Origin: an uncultured Clostridium sp.
GTDB taxonomy: Bacteria; Bacillota; Clostridia; Peptostreptococcales; Peptostreptococcaceae
Assembly (NCBI GenBank): GCA_945931665.1
Contig: CAMEPL010000006.1
Location: forward strand, 1 to 59,020
Length of the DNA: 59,020 nucleotides
Direction: 5' to 3'
Shown: in pieces, positions 9,437-18,992 of the stretch
How positions within the stretch are numbered: position 1 is the first letter of the stretch
Layout of the letters: every line of letters begins with the position of its first letter
The notes under the pieces: generated by a model
What the model saw: only the letters and a program-made list of their open reading frames with translations
Database searches by the model: none
Told to the model about the DNA's origin: nothing
Position numbers and translations under genes: made by a program

Positions 9437-10903
9437 CTATGCTAAAGCTTCTTCTTCCTCTTGAGCAGCTAATTTTATTTCAGCTATTTTTTCTTGGACT
9501 TCTTTCATTTTTTCATCATCTAATTCATAGAATTTCATAGCTATTAGTGAAGCAATCCAACCTAACATTGGCATCCCTATATATAGTGCAATTGTTACCC
9601 AGAATAAAGCAGGTGTATAAGCATCGCCAACTTGAGGCATTGTAGAAGTATATCCTATATATGCAACAGCAAGACCAACTATAGTTGTACCAAATGAAGA
9701 TATCATTTTATCAACGAATGAGAATAATGTTCCCATCATGCCAGGTACGTATCTTCCAGTTAAATAAGTTTCATAATCTGCACAGTCAGCTATCATAGGT
9801 ATAACTATACCTCCTGATATAGTACTAAAACCTTTACCTAAACACATTAAAGCTATCCAAAGAACAGTCATTATTCCGAAATTATCTAAAGATATTTTAG
9901 TTGGATCTCCGAATACTAGTAAGGCAAATGTACTTATGTAAGTTAACATACATAACCAAGTAAATCTAACTAATGCTTTTTTAGAACCAAATTTAGATGC
10001 ATATTTTGTTCCGATTAATATCATTATAAATGATGGTATCATTGTTATCATAGACATTTTACCGTATAGGGCAAAGTTACCCATTACTATACCATATAGC
10101 ATTACCATAACAGTTGAATTAGTACCTGCTTGCACAGCTAATTTGTCAGTAGCAGCAGATATAACAAGCATTTGTAGTGGACGATTACCTTTTAAAACGC
10201 TTATATAGTCTCTAAATTTAACTTTAGGAGCTTTTTTACCAGTTCCAAAGAATTCAATTCTATCCTTAGACCATATACCTGCTATTGCTAATGCAGTTAA
10301 TACCCCTGATATAGATACAAATGTTAATGAGAATTCTTGCATGGCTTGGAATGTAAATCCACCATATTTAACAGCTATATATCCAGATGCATACTGAGCA
10401 CCACTAGCAAATAGTAATAAATTATATATACTATCAAATCTAGTAAATAAAGGTCTTTGAGATGGATCATTTGTTAGACAAGCTTGTCCAGCCTTAGTAC
10501 AAGCTGTTTGGAATGTATATCCTATTATATATAGAGCATAAAATCCTATAAATCCTATCATTTTTAAATTATCTGGGAATAAGTGTAGAGTATTATACAT
10601 TGTTAATATACTTATTGCCATAATTGTATAACCTATAAGTATCATAGGTCTAAATTTACCAAATTTACCGTTTGTTTTATCAATTATAAATCCTATTATT
10701 GGGTCTGTTATAGCATCAAACATACGCATTGATGTTAGAAGTGATGATACTAATACTACTGATAATCCTACAACACCTGTTGCATAATAAGAAACATACC
10801 CCATAAGAAGCATTATTACATTTGTTGCTGTATTGTTGAATGCAAAGCACCCTATTTGCCATGTCTTGGCACGGTTATAGTTGATTTGTTTTATTGTTTC
10901 CAT
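9437..10903 (-). CDS. MFS transporter of the glycoside-pentoside-hexuronide (MelB-like) type
   Basis: MRMFDAITDPIIGFIIDKTNGKFGKFRPMI motif, multiple TM segments, RBS aggggga. Confidence 0.8.
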   Translation of the reverse strand: METIKQINYNRAKTWQIGCFAFNNTATNVIMLLMGYVSYYATGVVGLSVVLVSSLLTSMRMFDAITDPIIGFIIDKTNGKFGKFRPMILIGYTIMAISILTMYNTLHLFPDNLKMIGFIGFYALYIIGYTFQTACTKAGQACLTNDPSQRPLFTRFDSIYNLLLFASGAQYASGYIAVKYGGFTFQAMQEFSLTFVSISGVLTALAIAGIWSKDRIEFFGTGKKAPKVKFRDYISVLKGNRPLQMLVISAATDKLAVQAGTNSTVMVMLYGIVMGNFALYGKMSMITMIPSFIMILIGTKYASKFGSKKALVRFTWLCMLTYISTFALLVFGDPTKISLDNFGIMTVLWIALMCLGKGFSTISGGIVIPMIADCADYETYLTGRYVPGMMGTLFSFVDKMISSFGTTIVGLAVAYIGYTSTMPQVGDAYTPALFWVTIALYIGMPMLGWIASLIAMKFYELDDEKMKEVQEKIAEIKLAAQEEEEALA

Positions 10904-11374
10904 GTTGTCCCCCTATTATTAAAGAATAGATTACTTGAATTTTATATGGCTTATTATTAACAAATAAATTAGTCTAACTTTGGAGAAAATGACATATTTT
11001 TAACAATTAGGTGCAAAGGAAAATATATTGAATATCCTTAAAAAAACGATTTCCAAGTGTCGTTTTAAAAAAATACTATATAATAACTTGCATTTTATTT
11101 TATTACATACAAAATGTAGATAAAAATTTAACATTGGAGTATAAAAAATATATCATAATGCATTTGATTCTAAAATTAAGCTAGATTTAATTTATAAATT
11201 CAATTTCCATATTATGTCTTAATAGTATCATGTTTACAACTTGTATGCAACCGTTTTCTGGAAAATATATTTAAAAAAATAATTTTAAAGACTAATATAA
11301 AATGATAATAGTAATTACATTAAATCAGTTTTTATAAAGGAAATACCTCATATAAGCAATATAAGAATATAAAA

Positions 11375-11401
11375 AAACTCCAGGCAAAATGCCTGGAGTT
11401 T
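11375..11401 (-). terminator. Terminator of the amino acid permease gene
   Basis: AAACTCCAGGC/GCCTGGAGTTT followed by T-run on the minus strand. Confidence 0.85.
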
Positions 11402-11429
11402 ATATATTGAATCACTAACTACAAATTAA

Positions 11430-12782
11430 TTATGCAGCTAAATCATCACGATTATCTTTATTGTTTGATTTTTGAACAGCGTTGTATACAGGTAAACCTA
11501 TTAATGTTATAACAACACCACCTAATGATATCATTGTGTTTGTGAATCCAGATAATAATAATTGACTCACAACAACGAATAAACCACCAGCTATAGCCAC
11601 TATTGGTATAAATGGATATAGAGGCACTTTGTAAGGTCTTTCTAAGTTAGGTTGATCTTTTCTTAATTTGAACACACCTATGAATGTTAATACGTAGAAT
11701 GACCATACAGCGAACATTGATAAATCTGTTAATAAGTTGAATTGTCCTGTTAATGCATATAATACAGATACTACACCCATTGTTAAAGTAGCGTTAGCAG
11801 GAACACCATTTTTGTTTATGTTTGCGAAGAAATCACTAAATGGTAAAGATTTTTGAGCACCTAAAGTGAATAATATTCTTGGTCCTGTTAATAAGTATCC
11901 GTTTAAAGCACCGAATACAGATATTAATATACCAACAGTTATGAATTTACCACCGAATGGCCCAAATATTGCTTCTGCAACAGCTGAAGCTGGAGAAGAG
12001 TATTGAGCTAATTCACTAGCAGGTAATACCCATAAGTAAGCAACGTTTATTAATAAATAAACTGCCATAACTAAAGATAAACCACCTACGATTGCTTTAG
12101 GTAAGTCTTTTCCTGGGTTTTTCATTTCACCAGCTATAGCACCAACGTTTATCCAACCATCATAAGCGAATAATATAGCAACTAATAAAGATCCTAAGAT
12201 ACCACCAGCTGATACACCTTCACCTACTAAAGGAGTTATAATAGCGTTATCCCCGCCACCTTTAATAAATCCGAAAACGATTATTAAAGCAAGAGGTATT
12301 AATTTACCTATTGTTGCAAATGTTTGTATAAACCCACCAGTTTTAGAACCTAAAGAGTTTAATACAGATAAGAATAATATAACACCTATAGTTATAGGTA
12401 ATACTAATGCATTATTTCCTATTAATCCTGCACTTTGTTGTCCAAACATAACAGCTAAAGCAGCTATTGTTGCAGGGAAGAATAAAATCGCTTGCATCCA
12501 TCCTGTTAAGAAACCTAATTTTTTACTATATATTTCTTCGATGTAAACCATCATACCACCAGTTTTTGGTATAGCTGCAGATATTTCAGCAGCAGTAAGA
12601 CCAGCAGCTATTGTCATAACACCTGCTATAACCCAAGCTATCATACCTAATCCAGGTTCTCCACCAGTTAGAGTATATACAGCTTGTGGTTTGAAGAATA
12701 CACCACCACCGATTACCATACCTACAACAGTAGATAAAGCAGCAGCGAATCCTAAGTTCTTTTGTAACTTATTGTTTTCCAT
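11430..12782 (-). CDS. Amino acid permease (APC superfamily, LAT/SteT-like)
   Basis: VVGMVIGGGVFFKP, FAYDGWINVGAIAGEMKNPGKDLPKAI motifs; 12-TM profile. Confidence 0.85.
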   Translation of the reverse strand: MENNKLQKNLGFAAALSTVVGMVIGGGVFFKPQAVYTLTGGEPGLGMIAWVIAGVMTIAAGLTAAEISAAIPKTGGMMVYIEEIYSKKLGFLTGWMQAILFFPATIAALAVMFGQQSAGLIGNNALVLPITIGVILFLSVLNSLGSKTGGFIQTFATIGKLIPLALIIVFGFIKGGGDNAIITPLVGEGVSAGGILGSLLVAILFAYDGWINVGAIAGEMKNPGKDLPKAIVGGLSLVMAVYLLINVAYLWVLPASELAQYSSPASAVAEAIFGPFGGKFITVGILISVFGALNGYLLTGPRILFTLGAQKSLPFSDFFANINKNGVPANATLTMGVVSVLYALTGQFNLLTDLSMFAVWSFYVLTFIGVFKLRKDQPNLERPYKVPLYPFIPIVAIAGGLFVVVSQLLLSGFTNTMISLGGVVITLIGLPVYNAVQKSNNKDNRDDLAA

Positions 12783-12905
12783 TTGTATAAATCCTTTCTT
12801 GTGTAAATATAAAATTTTAAATTTAAAAAGTCATCATTAATATAATATTACTTTTTTCAAAAAAAAACACCACACAAAAAAAGGAAATTTTTGAGTGGGT
12901 TAAAT

Positions 12906-13541
12906 TTAAATAAAAATAATCATCTTACATAATAATGAAAAAGATAAAAAAGAACCAATATAAAGCCAAGTTTTTGATGTTAAAGGCGAAAAAGTAAGTA
13001 GATGTGTAAAGAAATAAACTTTGATATTTGCGAATCCTTTCCAATGTTTTGGCATTGTGTCACACAATAGATGACATACAAAACATAATCCAATTATAAA
13101 AAATAATGGACGCAATATAATGTTTAAAGGAGTTAGTTCAAACATTACACAAAGTTTTGAAGATATAAAAATATAAATTAGAAATATAGGATTAAAAACT
13201 GAATGTGTAATAAAATTTCTATGACCTTTTGAACCTCCGAACAAAAATGGAAGCTGTTTTTCAATAATATCAGCGTTTCTATACATATAATCTAATATTT
13301 TTCTTAAAGCTGGAATCCAACTTATAAATAATAAGAAAAAATCTATTAAATTTATTATTGCTGCAAAAAAGTAATTTATAGTTATTTCAATTCCTTTAAA
13401 TTTTAAAGTGTTTGAATTTGGGTTGCCATTAAACATATTTAGTGAAGAAGGTAAAAAAGACAAAGTGAGAACATTTTTCTTTACTGGTTTTATAAAAAAT
13501 ATGCTTGCTAATATAAAGACGGCGATAATGTAAATATTAAT
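12906..13541 (-). CDS. Putative membrane-bound metal-dependent hydrolase-like protein (YdjM-like, tentative)
   Basis: HRNFITHS...HLLCD motif pattern in a multi-TM protein; ORF track begins at a TTG without RBS, open frame extends to an ATT codon at 13541 behind AGGAGG (13549-13554). Confidence 0.5.
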   Translation of the reverse strand: MNIYIIAVFILASIFFIKPVKKNVLTLSFLPSSLNMFNGNPNSNTLKFKGIEITINYFFAAIINLIDFFLLFISWIPALRKILDYMYRNADIIEKQLPFLFGGSKGHRNFITHSVFNPIFLIYIFISSKLCVMFELTPLNIILRPLFFIIGLCFVCHLLCDTMPKHWKGFANIKVYFFTHLLTFSPLTSKTWLYIGSFLSFSLLCKMIIFI

Positions 13542-13936
13542 AATAACACCTCCTAAAATAAATTTCTAAATTTTATTCTATAAATAGATAACTTATTTTG
13601 TCAATATAAGTGGCTAAATTACAAAAAACAACTTAATTTTAATAAAAATAGTGAACGATTTGCAAAAAACAAAAATAAAACTTCAGTTACAGAAAAACTA
13701 AAGTTTTAAAAAATTGGTTTATAATATTGAAAAAAAGTCGGCATAGTGATAAAATTTTAGTAATTTTAATAAATGGAATATAGTGGAAATATAAGAGGTT
13801 ATCTTAGGATTTATTTCATAAATATTTACTATTAGGTTTATATAGATAATGCTTGTAAAGATTAATGGGAAAATTCTTTGATATATATTTTAGGATTTAT
13901 TAAAATATGGCGGATAAATACAAGGGGGAAATTTTT

Positions 13937-14797
13937 ATGAAAAAAAGAATGTCGTTATTATTAGTAATTGTAATGTCGTTAGCTATGATGTTAACTGGAT
14001 GTAGTTCATCAAGCAGTTCATCATCTAATGCATCAAGTGGTTCTCAATCTTCAAGTGATGATGAATTTAGAGTAGGTATGGAATGTGGATATGCACCATT
14101 TAACTGGACTCAATCTGACGATTCAAATGGTGGAGTAAAAATCCAAGGTAATGATGAATATGCAGGTGGATATGATGTTCAAATAGCTCAAAAAATAGCT
14201 GATGGATTAGGTAAAAAATTAGTAATAGTTAAAACTGAATGGGATGGATTAGTTCCAGCAGTACAATCAGGAAAAATAGATGCCATAATTGCTGGTATGT
14301 CACCAACAGCTGAACGTAAAAAAACTATAGACTTTACAGATGTATACTATACTTCTGATTTAGTTATGGTTGTTAAAAAAGGTGGAAAATATGAAAATGC
14401 AACAAAATTAAGTGACTTTAAAGGTGCTACTATAACAGGGCAATTAAATACTTTCCACTATACAGTAATAGATCAAATTGAAGGTGTTAAAAAAGATACT
14501 GCTATGGATAATTTCCCAGCAATGAGGGTTGCATTAGAATCAGGCAAAATAGACGGATATGTATCTGAACGTCCTGAAGGTGTAAGTGCTACATCTGCAA
14601 ATGATAATTTTGCAATGGTAGAATTCGCAAAAGGTCAAGGATTTAAAACATCTGCTGAAGATACAGCTATAGCTGTAGGTCTTGCTAAAGATAGTCCTTT
14701 AAAAGAAAAAATAAACAAAATATTAGCAGGTATATCAGAAGATGAACGTAAAGATTTAATGGATGAAGCAATAAAAAATCAACCAGCATCAAAATAA
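13937..14797 (+). CDS. Amino acid ABC transporter substrate-binding lipoprotein
   Basis: Lipobox LTGC, GYDVQIAQKIADGLGKKL, FTDVYY motifs; RBS aaggggg before ATG 13937. Confidence 0.9.
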   Translation: MKKRMSLLLVIVMSLAMMLTGCSSSSSSSSNASSGSQSSSDDEFRVGMECGYAPFNWTQSDDSNGGVKIQGNDEYAGGYDVQIAQKIADGLGKKLVIVKTEWDGLVPAVQSGKIDAIIAGMSPTAERKKTIDFTDVYYTSDLVMVVKKGGKYENATKLSDFKGATITGQLNTFHYTVIDQIEGVKKDTAMDNFPAMRVALESGKIDGYVSERPEGVSATSANDNFAMVEFAKGQGFKTSAEDTAIAVGLAKDSPLKEKINKILAGISEDERKDLMDEAIKNQPASK

Positions 14798-14814
14798 TTA
14801 GTAAAAATTTAGAT

Positions 14815-14846
14815 AAAGACCGGTTGTAGAAATACAGTCGGTCTTT
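14815..14846 (+). promoter_or_regulatory. Intercistronic stem-loop between substrate-binding protein and permease genes
   Basis: AAAGACCG/CGGTCTTT perfect 8-bp stem, extendable; no long U-run after it. Confidence 0.7.
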
Positions 14847-14869
14847 AGGCATGATTAAGGGGGATAAAT

Positions 14870-15628
14870 ATGAGTTCGGACTGGATTGTACAAATTGCAT
14901 CTCAAAACTGGAAAAGTTTTTTAACAGGTGCAGAAATGACATTATATATATCTTTAATAGGGACTGTAATAGGTTCTATAATAGGGATGATAATAGGTGT
15001 TGTAAGGACTATACCAAGAGGCGAAAAAGGGCCTAAAAAGATTTTTTTAACAATAATAAATGCTATATTAAATGCGTATGTTGAATTTTTCCGTGGAACA
15101 CCAATGATAGTTCAAGCGATGGTTATTTACTATGGTTCTGATTTAGCTTTTGGAATTGACATGGATAGGACTTTTGCAGCAATATTTATAGTTTCTATAA
15201 ACACTGGGGCATATATGGCAGAGATAGTTCGTGGAGGAATCATATCTATAGATAAAGGTCAATTTGAGGCTGCACAAGCTATTGGTATGAATCATATTCA
15301 AACAATGATAAATGTAGTACTACCTCAAGTTATAAGAAATATATTACCAGCTACAGGTAATGAGTTTGTAATAAATATAAAAGATACATCAGTACTTAAT
15401 GTTATAGGGGTAACAGAACTTTACTTTACAACAAAATCAATTGCCGGAAATAACTTCAGATATTTTGAATCATTCTTTATAACATGTATAGTTTATTTCA
15501 TAATGACATTCACTGTTACAAGAATATTACGATTTATAGAAAAGAAATTAGATGGGCCTGAAAACTACAATATGACAGGAAACCAAATGCAAGTTCAAAA
15601 ACCTGAAGATGCATTAAAAAAAGCATAG
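14870..15628 (+). CDS. Amino acid ABC transporter permease
   Basis: FFRGTPMIVQAMVIYYG, EIVRGGIISIDKGQFEAAQAIGM (EAA loop) motifs. Confidence 0.92.
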   Translation: MSSDWIVQIASQNWKSFLTGAEMTLYISLIGTVIGSIIGMIIGVVRTIPRGEKGPKKIFLTIINAILNAYVEFFRGTPMIVQAMVIYYGSDLAFGIDMDRTFAAIFIVSINTGAYMAEIVRGGIISIDKGQFEAAQAIGMNHIQTMINVVLPQVIRNILPATGNEFVINIKDTSVLNVIGVTELYFTTKSIAGNNFRYFESFFITCIVYFIMTFTVTRILRFIEKKLDGPENYNMTGNQMQVQKPEDALKKA

Positions 15629-15649
15629 GCAAATAGTGGAGGAAAGAAT

Positions 15650-16390
15650 ATGGAAAATGTAATTGAAGTTAAACATTTAAATAAATCTTTTGGAACGCAT
15701 GAAGTTTTAAAAGATATAGATTTTTCTGTTGGTAAAGGTGAAGTTGTTTGCATAATTGGTTCTTCAGGTTCAGGAAAATCAACACTTCTTCGTTGTATAA
15801 ATTTATTAGAAACACCAAGTGGTGGAGAGATAATCTATAATGGAGAAAATATATTAGATGAAAAACATGATATATATAAATATCGTACAAAATTAGGAAT
15901 GGTATTCCAACAATTTAATCTATTTAATAATCATAATGTTTTGGGAAATTGTACTGTTGGTCAAATTAAAGTTTTAAAACGTTCAAAACAAGAAGCAGAA
16001 GAAGTTGCCATGAAATACTTAAAAATAGTAGGTATGGATCAATTTATAAACGCTAAACCAAAACAATTATCAGGTGGACAGAAGCAACGTGTTGCTATTG
16101 CGAGAGCACTTTCTATGGAACCAGACGTTATATTATTTGATGAGCCTACTTCTGCACTTGACCCTGAGATGGTAGGTGAAGTTCTAAAAGTTATGAAAGA
16201 ACTAGCAGATACAGGACTTACAATGCTAGTGGTTACACATGAGATGGGATTTGCAAAAGAAGTTTCTGACAGAGTGGTATTTATGGATAAAGGTGTAATC
16301 GCTGAGGAAGGAACTCCAGATCAGATATTTAATAATCCTGTACAAGAACGTACTCGTGAATTTTTAAAACGTACTTTAAATAAGGAATAA
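15650..16390 (+). CDS. Amino acid ABC transporter ATP-binding protein
   Basis: Walker [25 protein letters not shown], Walker [14 protein letters not shown]. Confidence 0.96.
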   Translation: MENVIEVKHLNKSFGTHEVLKDIDFSVGKGEVVCIIGSSGSGKSTLLRCINLLETPSGGEIIYNGENILDEKHDIYKYRTKLGMVFQQFNLFNNHNVLGNCTVGQIKVLKRSKQEAEEVAMKYLKIVGMDQFINAKPKQLSGGQKQRVAIARALSMEPDVILFDEPTSALDPEMVGEVLKVMKELADTGLTMLVVTHEMGFAKEVSDRVVFMDKGVIAEEGTPDQIFNNPVQERTREFLKRTLNKE

Positions 16391-16439
16391 TTTTATATAA
16401 AAAATATATTTACTTATGATTAAAAAAATAATATTTTTT

Positions 16440-16500
16440 TATACACATATAAAAAGAGATAGTTAATTTATATATGACTGTCTCTTTTTATATGTGTATA
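16440..16500 (+). terminator. Terminator-like hairpin with long perfect arms
   Basis: TATACACATATAAAAAGAGA / TCTCTTTTTATATGTGTATA 20-bp perfect arms. Confidence 0.85.
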
Positions 16501-16654
16501 AATCTAACAATAGTATAAATTTACTTTAAAAATTCCTTTAATTTCGCTAAAAAAATACATATATAATATAATAAAATTATTCTAATATATGGTATTATAA
16601 ATATGACATTATTTTTAAACTCAATAAATCTTTAGCCATAAGGAGGAATAAAAA

Positions 16655-17593
16655 ATGGAGTCAGTTTTAATTATGGGTGGAAGTGATTTTATTGGTAAAT
16701 CACTTGCTAAGTACTTTATAAAACATAGACATAAAGTTGATGTCTTGACGACTGGGCATATTGATTATGATGGAGTAAATAAACATTTATCATGTAACAG
16801 AAAGAATTTAGACGAATTAGAAAATGCTTTAAAAGATAATGAATATACATATATTTACGATATGACGGCATTTTTAAAATCAGAAATACAAGATCTATTT
16901 AAATTCGTAAATAGAAATACCTTAAAAAAATACGTTGTATTATCATCTGCAGCAGTATATAAAAATTCACAAAACTATATATCAGAAGATGATGAAAAGG
17001 GTATTAATCCTGCTTGGGATCAGTATGGAATTGAAAAAGCAGAGGCAGAAAGTTATATTATAAAAAGTGATATTCCTTACATAATAATAAGACCAACTCA
17101 CATTTATGGACCAGAAAATAATTTATATAGGGAAACTTACTTTTTTGATAGAATAAGAGAGGGTAAGGCTATCCCAGTACCTAGTGACAAGAACGAGCCT
17201 GTGGTAAATCAATTTATATACATAGATGACTTTGTAAAAGTTTTATATAGCTTGATAAAAAATGATAGGGTTAGAGAAGTATATAATGTATCTACACCTC
17301 AATGTATCACATGGAAGAAACTAATAGAAACATGTGGTGAGGTAGTAGGAAAGGAACCTATAATAAAATATGTAGATTCTGATAAAATAAAAATAAAAGA
17401 AAGAAGTTATTTTCCATTTAAAAATACTAGTTGTATATTAGAAATTGAAAAACTGATAGACCATGGTCTTTATATACCTAATATACTGCTTGAAAAGGGA
17501 CTTAGAAAGACATATGAATGGTATATTAAGAACAAACCAAAGATGGATGATAAAGAGATGGTTGAAGTAGACCAGGTTTTAAAAATAGTGTAA
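16655..17593 (+). CDS. NAD-dependent epimerase/dehydratase family (extended SDR-like) protein
   Basis: MGGSDFIGKSLAKYF Rossmann start, YGIEKAEAESY active-site-like motif, IRPTHIYGP. Confidence 0.8.
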   Translation: MESVLIMGGSDFIGKSLAKYFIKHRHKVDVLTTGHIDYDGVNKHLSCNRKNLDELENALKDNEYTYIYDMTAFLKSEIQDLFKFVNRNTLKKYVVLSSAAVYKNSQNYISEDDEKGINPAWDQYGIEKAEAESYIIKSDIPYIIIRPTHIYGPENNLYRETYFFDRIREGKAIPVPSDKNEPVVNQFIYIDDFVKVLYSLIKNDRVREVYNVSTPQCITWKKLIETCGEVVGKEPIIKYVDSDKIKIKERSYFPFKNTSCILEIEKLIDHGLYIPNILLEKGLRKTYEWYIKNKPKMDDKEMVEVDQVLKIV

Positions 17594-17617
17594 TTTAGCA
17601 TTGACTAGTTTGATTTA

Positions 17618-17646
17618 TTTACAAAAAACGGTAATTAATATATAAT
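17618..17646 (+). promoter_or_regulatory. Sigma-A promoter upstream of luxS
   Basis: TTTACA 17618-17623, 17-nt spacer, TATAAT 17641-17646. Confidence 0.65.
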
Positions 17647-17668
17647 TTAAATATATTTGGAGATTATA

Positions 17669-17698
17669 ACGTCTAAAGAAAGTCTTTAGGCGTTTTTC
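17669..17698 (+). terminator. Terminator-like hairpin between the luxS promoter and luxS
   Basis: ACGTCTAAAG..CTTTAGGCGT followed by TTTTTC. Confidence 0.8.
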
Positions 17699-17730
17699 TA
17701 TATTAAAAAGTATAAAAAGGAGAGATTCAA

Positions 17731-18186
17731 ATGGAAAAAGTAGAAAGTTTTAAACTAGATCATAATAAGGTAAAAGCGCCTTTTGTGAGAAAATGCTGTG
17801 TATTAGAAGGAAAAATGGGGGATAAGGTAAGCAAATTTGATTTAAGATTTTTACAACCAAATAAAGAAGCTTTTGGTACAGCTGCAATGCATGGGTTAGA
17901 ACATTTATTAGCAACATATTTAAGAGAAGAATTAGATGATGTTATAGATTTATCACCAATGGGATGCAGAACTGGGTTCTATCTAGTAATGTGGGGTGAT
18001 GTTGAAGCAAAAACAATAAAAGAAGGTCTAGAGAGAGCATTGAAAAAAGTTTTAAAAGCCGATAAGATGATAGCTGCAACTTCTGTTGAATGTGGAAATT
18101 ACAGAGATTTATCATTATTTGGAGCAAAAGAATATGCTAAATATGTGTTAGAACAAGGATTTTCGCTAAACATATATGGCGAATAA
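17731..18186 (+). CDS. luxS: S-ribosylhomocysteine lyase (AI-2 synthase)
   Basis: HGLEHLLATYLR (HxxEH-type metal site), SPMGCRTGFYL, GNYRDLS motifs. Confidence 0.97.
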   Translation: MEKVESFKLDHNKVKAPFVRKCCVLEGKMGDKVSKFDLRFLQPNKEAFGTAAMHGLEHLLATYLREELDDVIDLSPMGCRTGFYLVMWGDVEAKTIKEGLERALKKVLKADKMIAATSVECGNYRDLSLFGAKEYAKYVLEQGFSLNIYGE

Positions 18187-18266
18187 TTAGAATATTTAAA
18201 ATAAATAATATAAAGTTTGAGAAATAGAAAATAATATATCAATATGTATATGGAGAAAATAAAAAA

Positions 18267-18992
18267 ATGATAGGAAGTCAAGAAAATATAATATCTAATA
18301 TATCAGTCGACAAATCTGAAGTACTTAGATATTTAGGTCACAATGGTCAAGAAATAGATAAAGATTTAAATCTTAGAATAAATGAATGTATTCAAGAAAC
18401 AAAGAAAGAAATTGATACAAAATATGTGTACGAAATATATGATATAAAAAATGATTTAGATTTAAATACAATTAAATTTGAAAATACAAATTTAACATTA
18501 AAAAGTAAAGATGTAAGTGAGTTATTAAAGGATTGTGATAAATGTGTATTGATGTGTGCTACTCTTGGGTTTAATATCGAAAAAAATATACGAAGATATA
18601 GTTATAATGACCTCACAAAAGGAGTTATAGTAGATGCATGTGCTACAACTTCAATTGAGGAAATTTGTGATTTAATACAAGATAATATATTGCAAGAAAT
18701 TTCTAAGGGAGGAAAGTCTCTTACAATGAGATATAGCCCTGGATATGGGGATTTAGACATAAGTGCAAATAGAGATATATTGAAAGTATTAGATGCACAT
18801 AGAAGAATAGGTGTTACGGTTACTAATACTGGCATTATGATTCCTAGAAAATCAGTAGTAGCACTAATTGGAATAACAAATAAGAAAGTAAAAAAGGTTA
18901 AGCGAACATGTGAAAATTGTTCTAATAGATTTAACTGTGAATATAGAAGAAAGGCTGATGGTTGTGGAAGTAAAACAATATATACAAGATAA
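18267..18992 (+). CDS. Stand-alone vitamin B12-dependent methionine synthase activation-domain protein with Cys-rich C-terminus
   Basis: RYSPGYGDLDI and CATTSIEEICDLIQ motifs of the MetH reactivation domain; C-terminal CxxCx5Cx8C. Confidence 0.8.
   Translation: MIGSQENIISNISVDKSEVLRYLGHNGQEIDKDLNLRINECIQETKKEIDTKYVYEIYDIKNDLDLNTIKFENTNLTLKSKDVSELLKDCDKCVLMCATLGFNIEKNIRRYSYNDLTKGVIVDACATTSIEEICDLIQDNILQEISKGGKSLTMRYSPGYGDLDISANRDILKVLDAHRRIGVTVTNTGIMIPRKSVVALIGITNKKVKKVKRTCENCSNRFNCEYRRKADGCGSKTIYTR

Noticed and set aside
14851-15036. Plus-strand 61-aa ORF overlapping the permease start
   Set aside because: Out-of-frame; the 14870 permease frame has family motifs.
16440-16500. Mobile-element inverted repeat
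   Set aside because: Perfect 20-bp arms but the core matches an ordinary terminator after an ABC operon; no ORF or target duplication.
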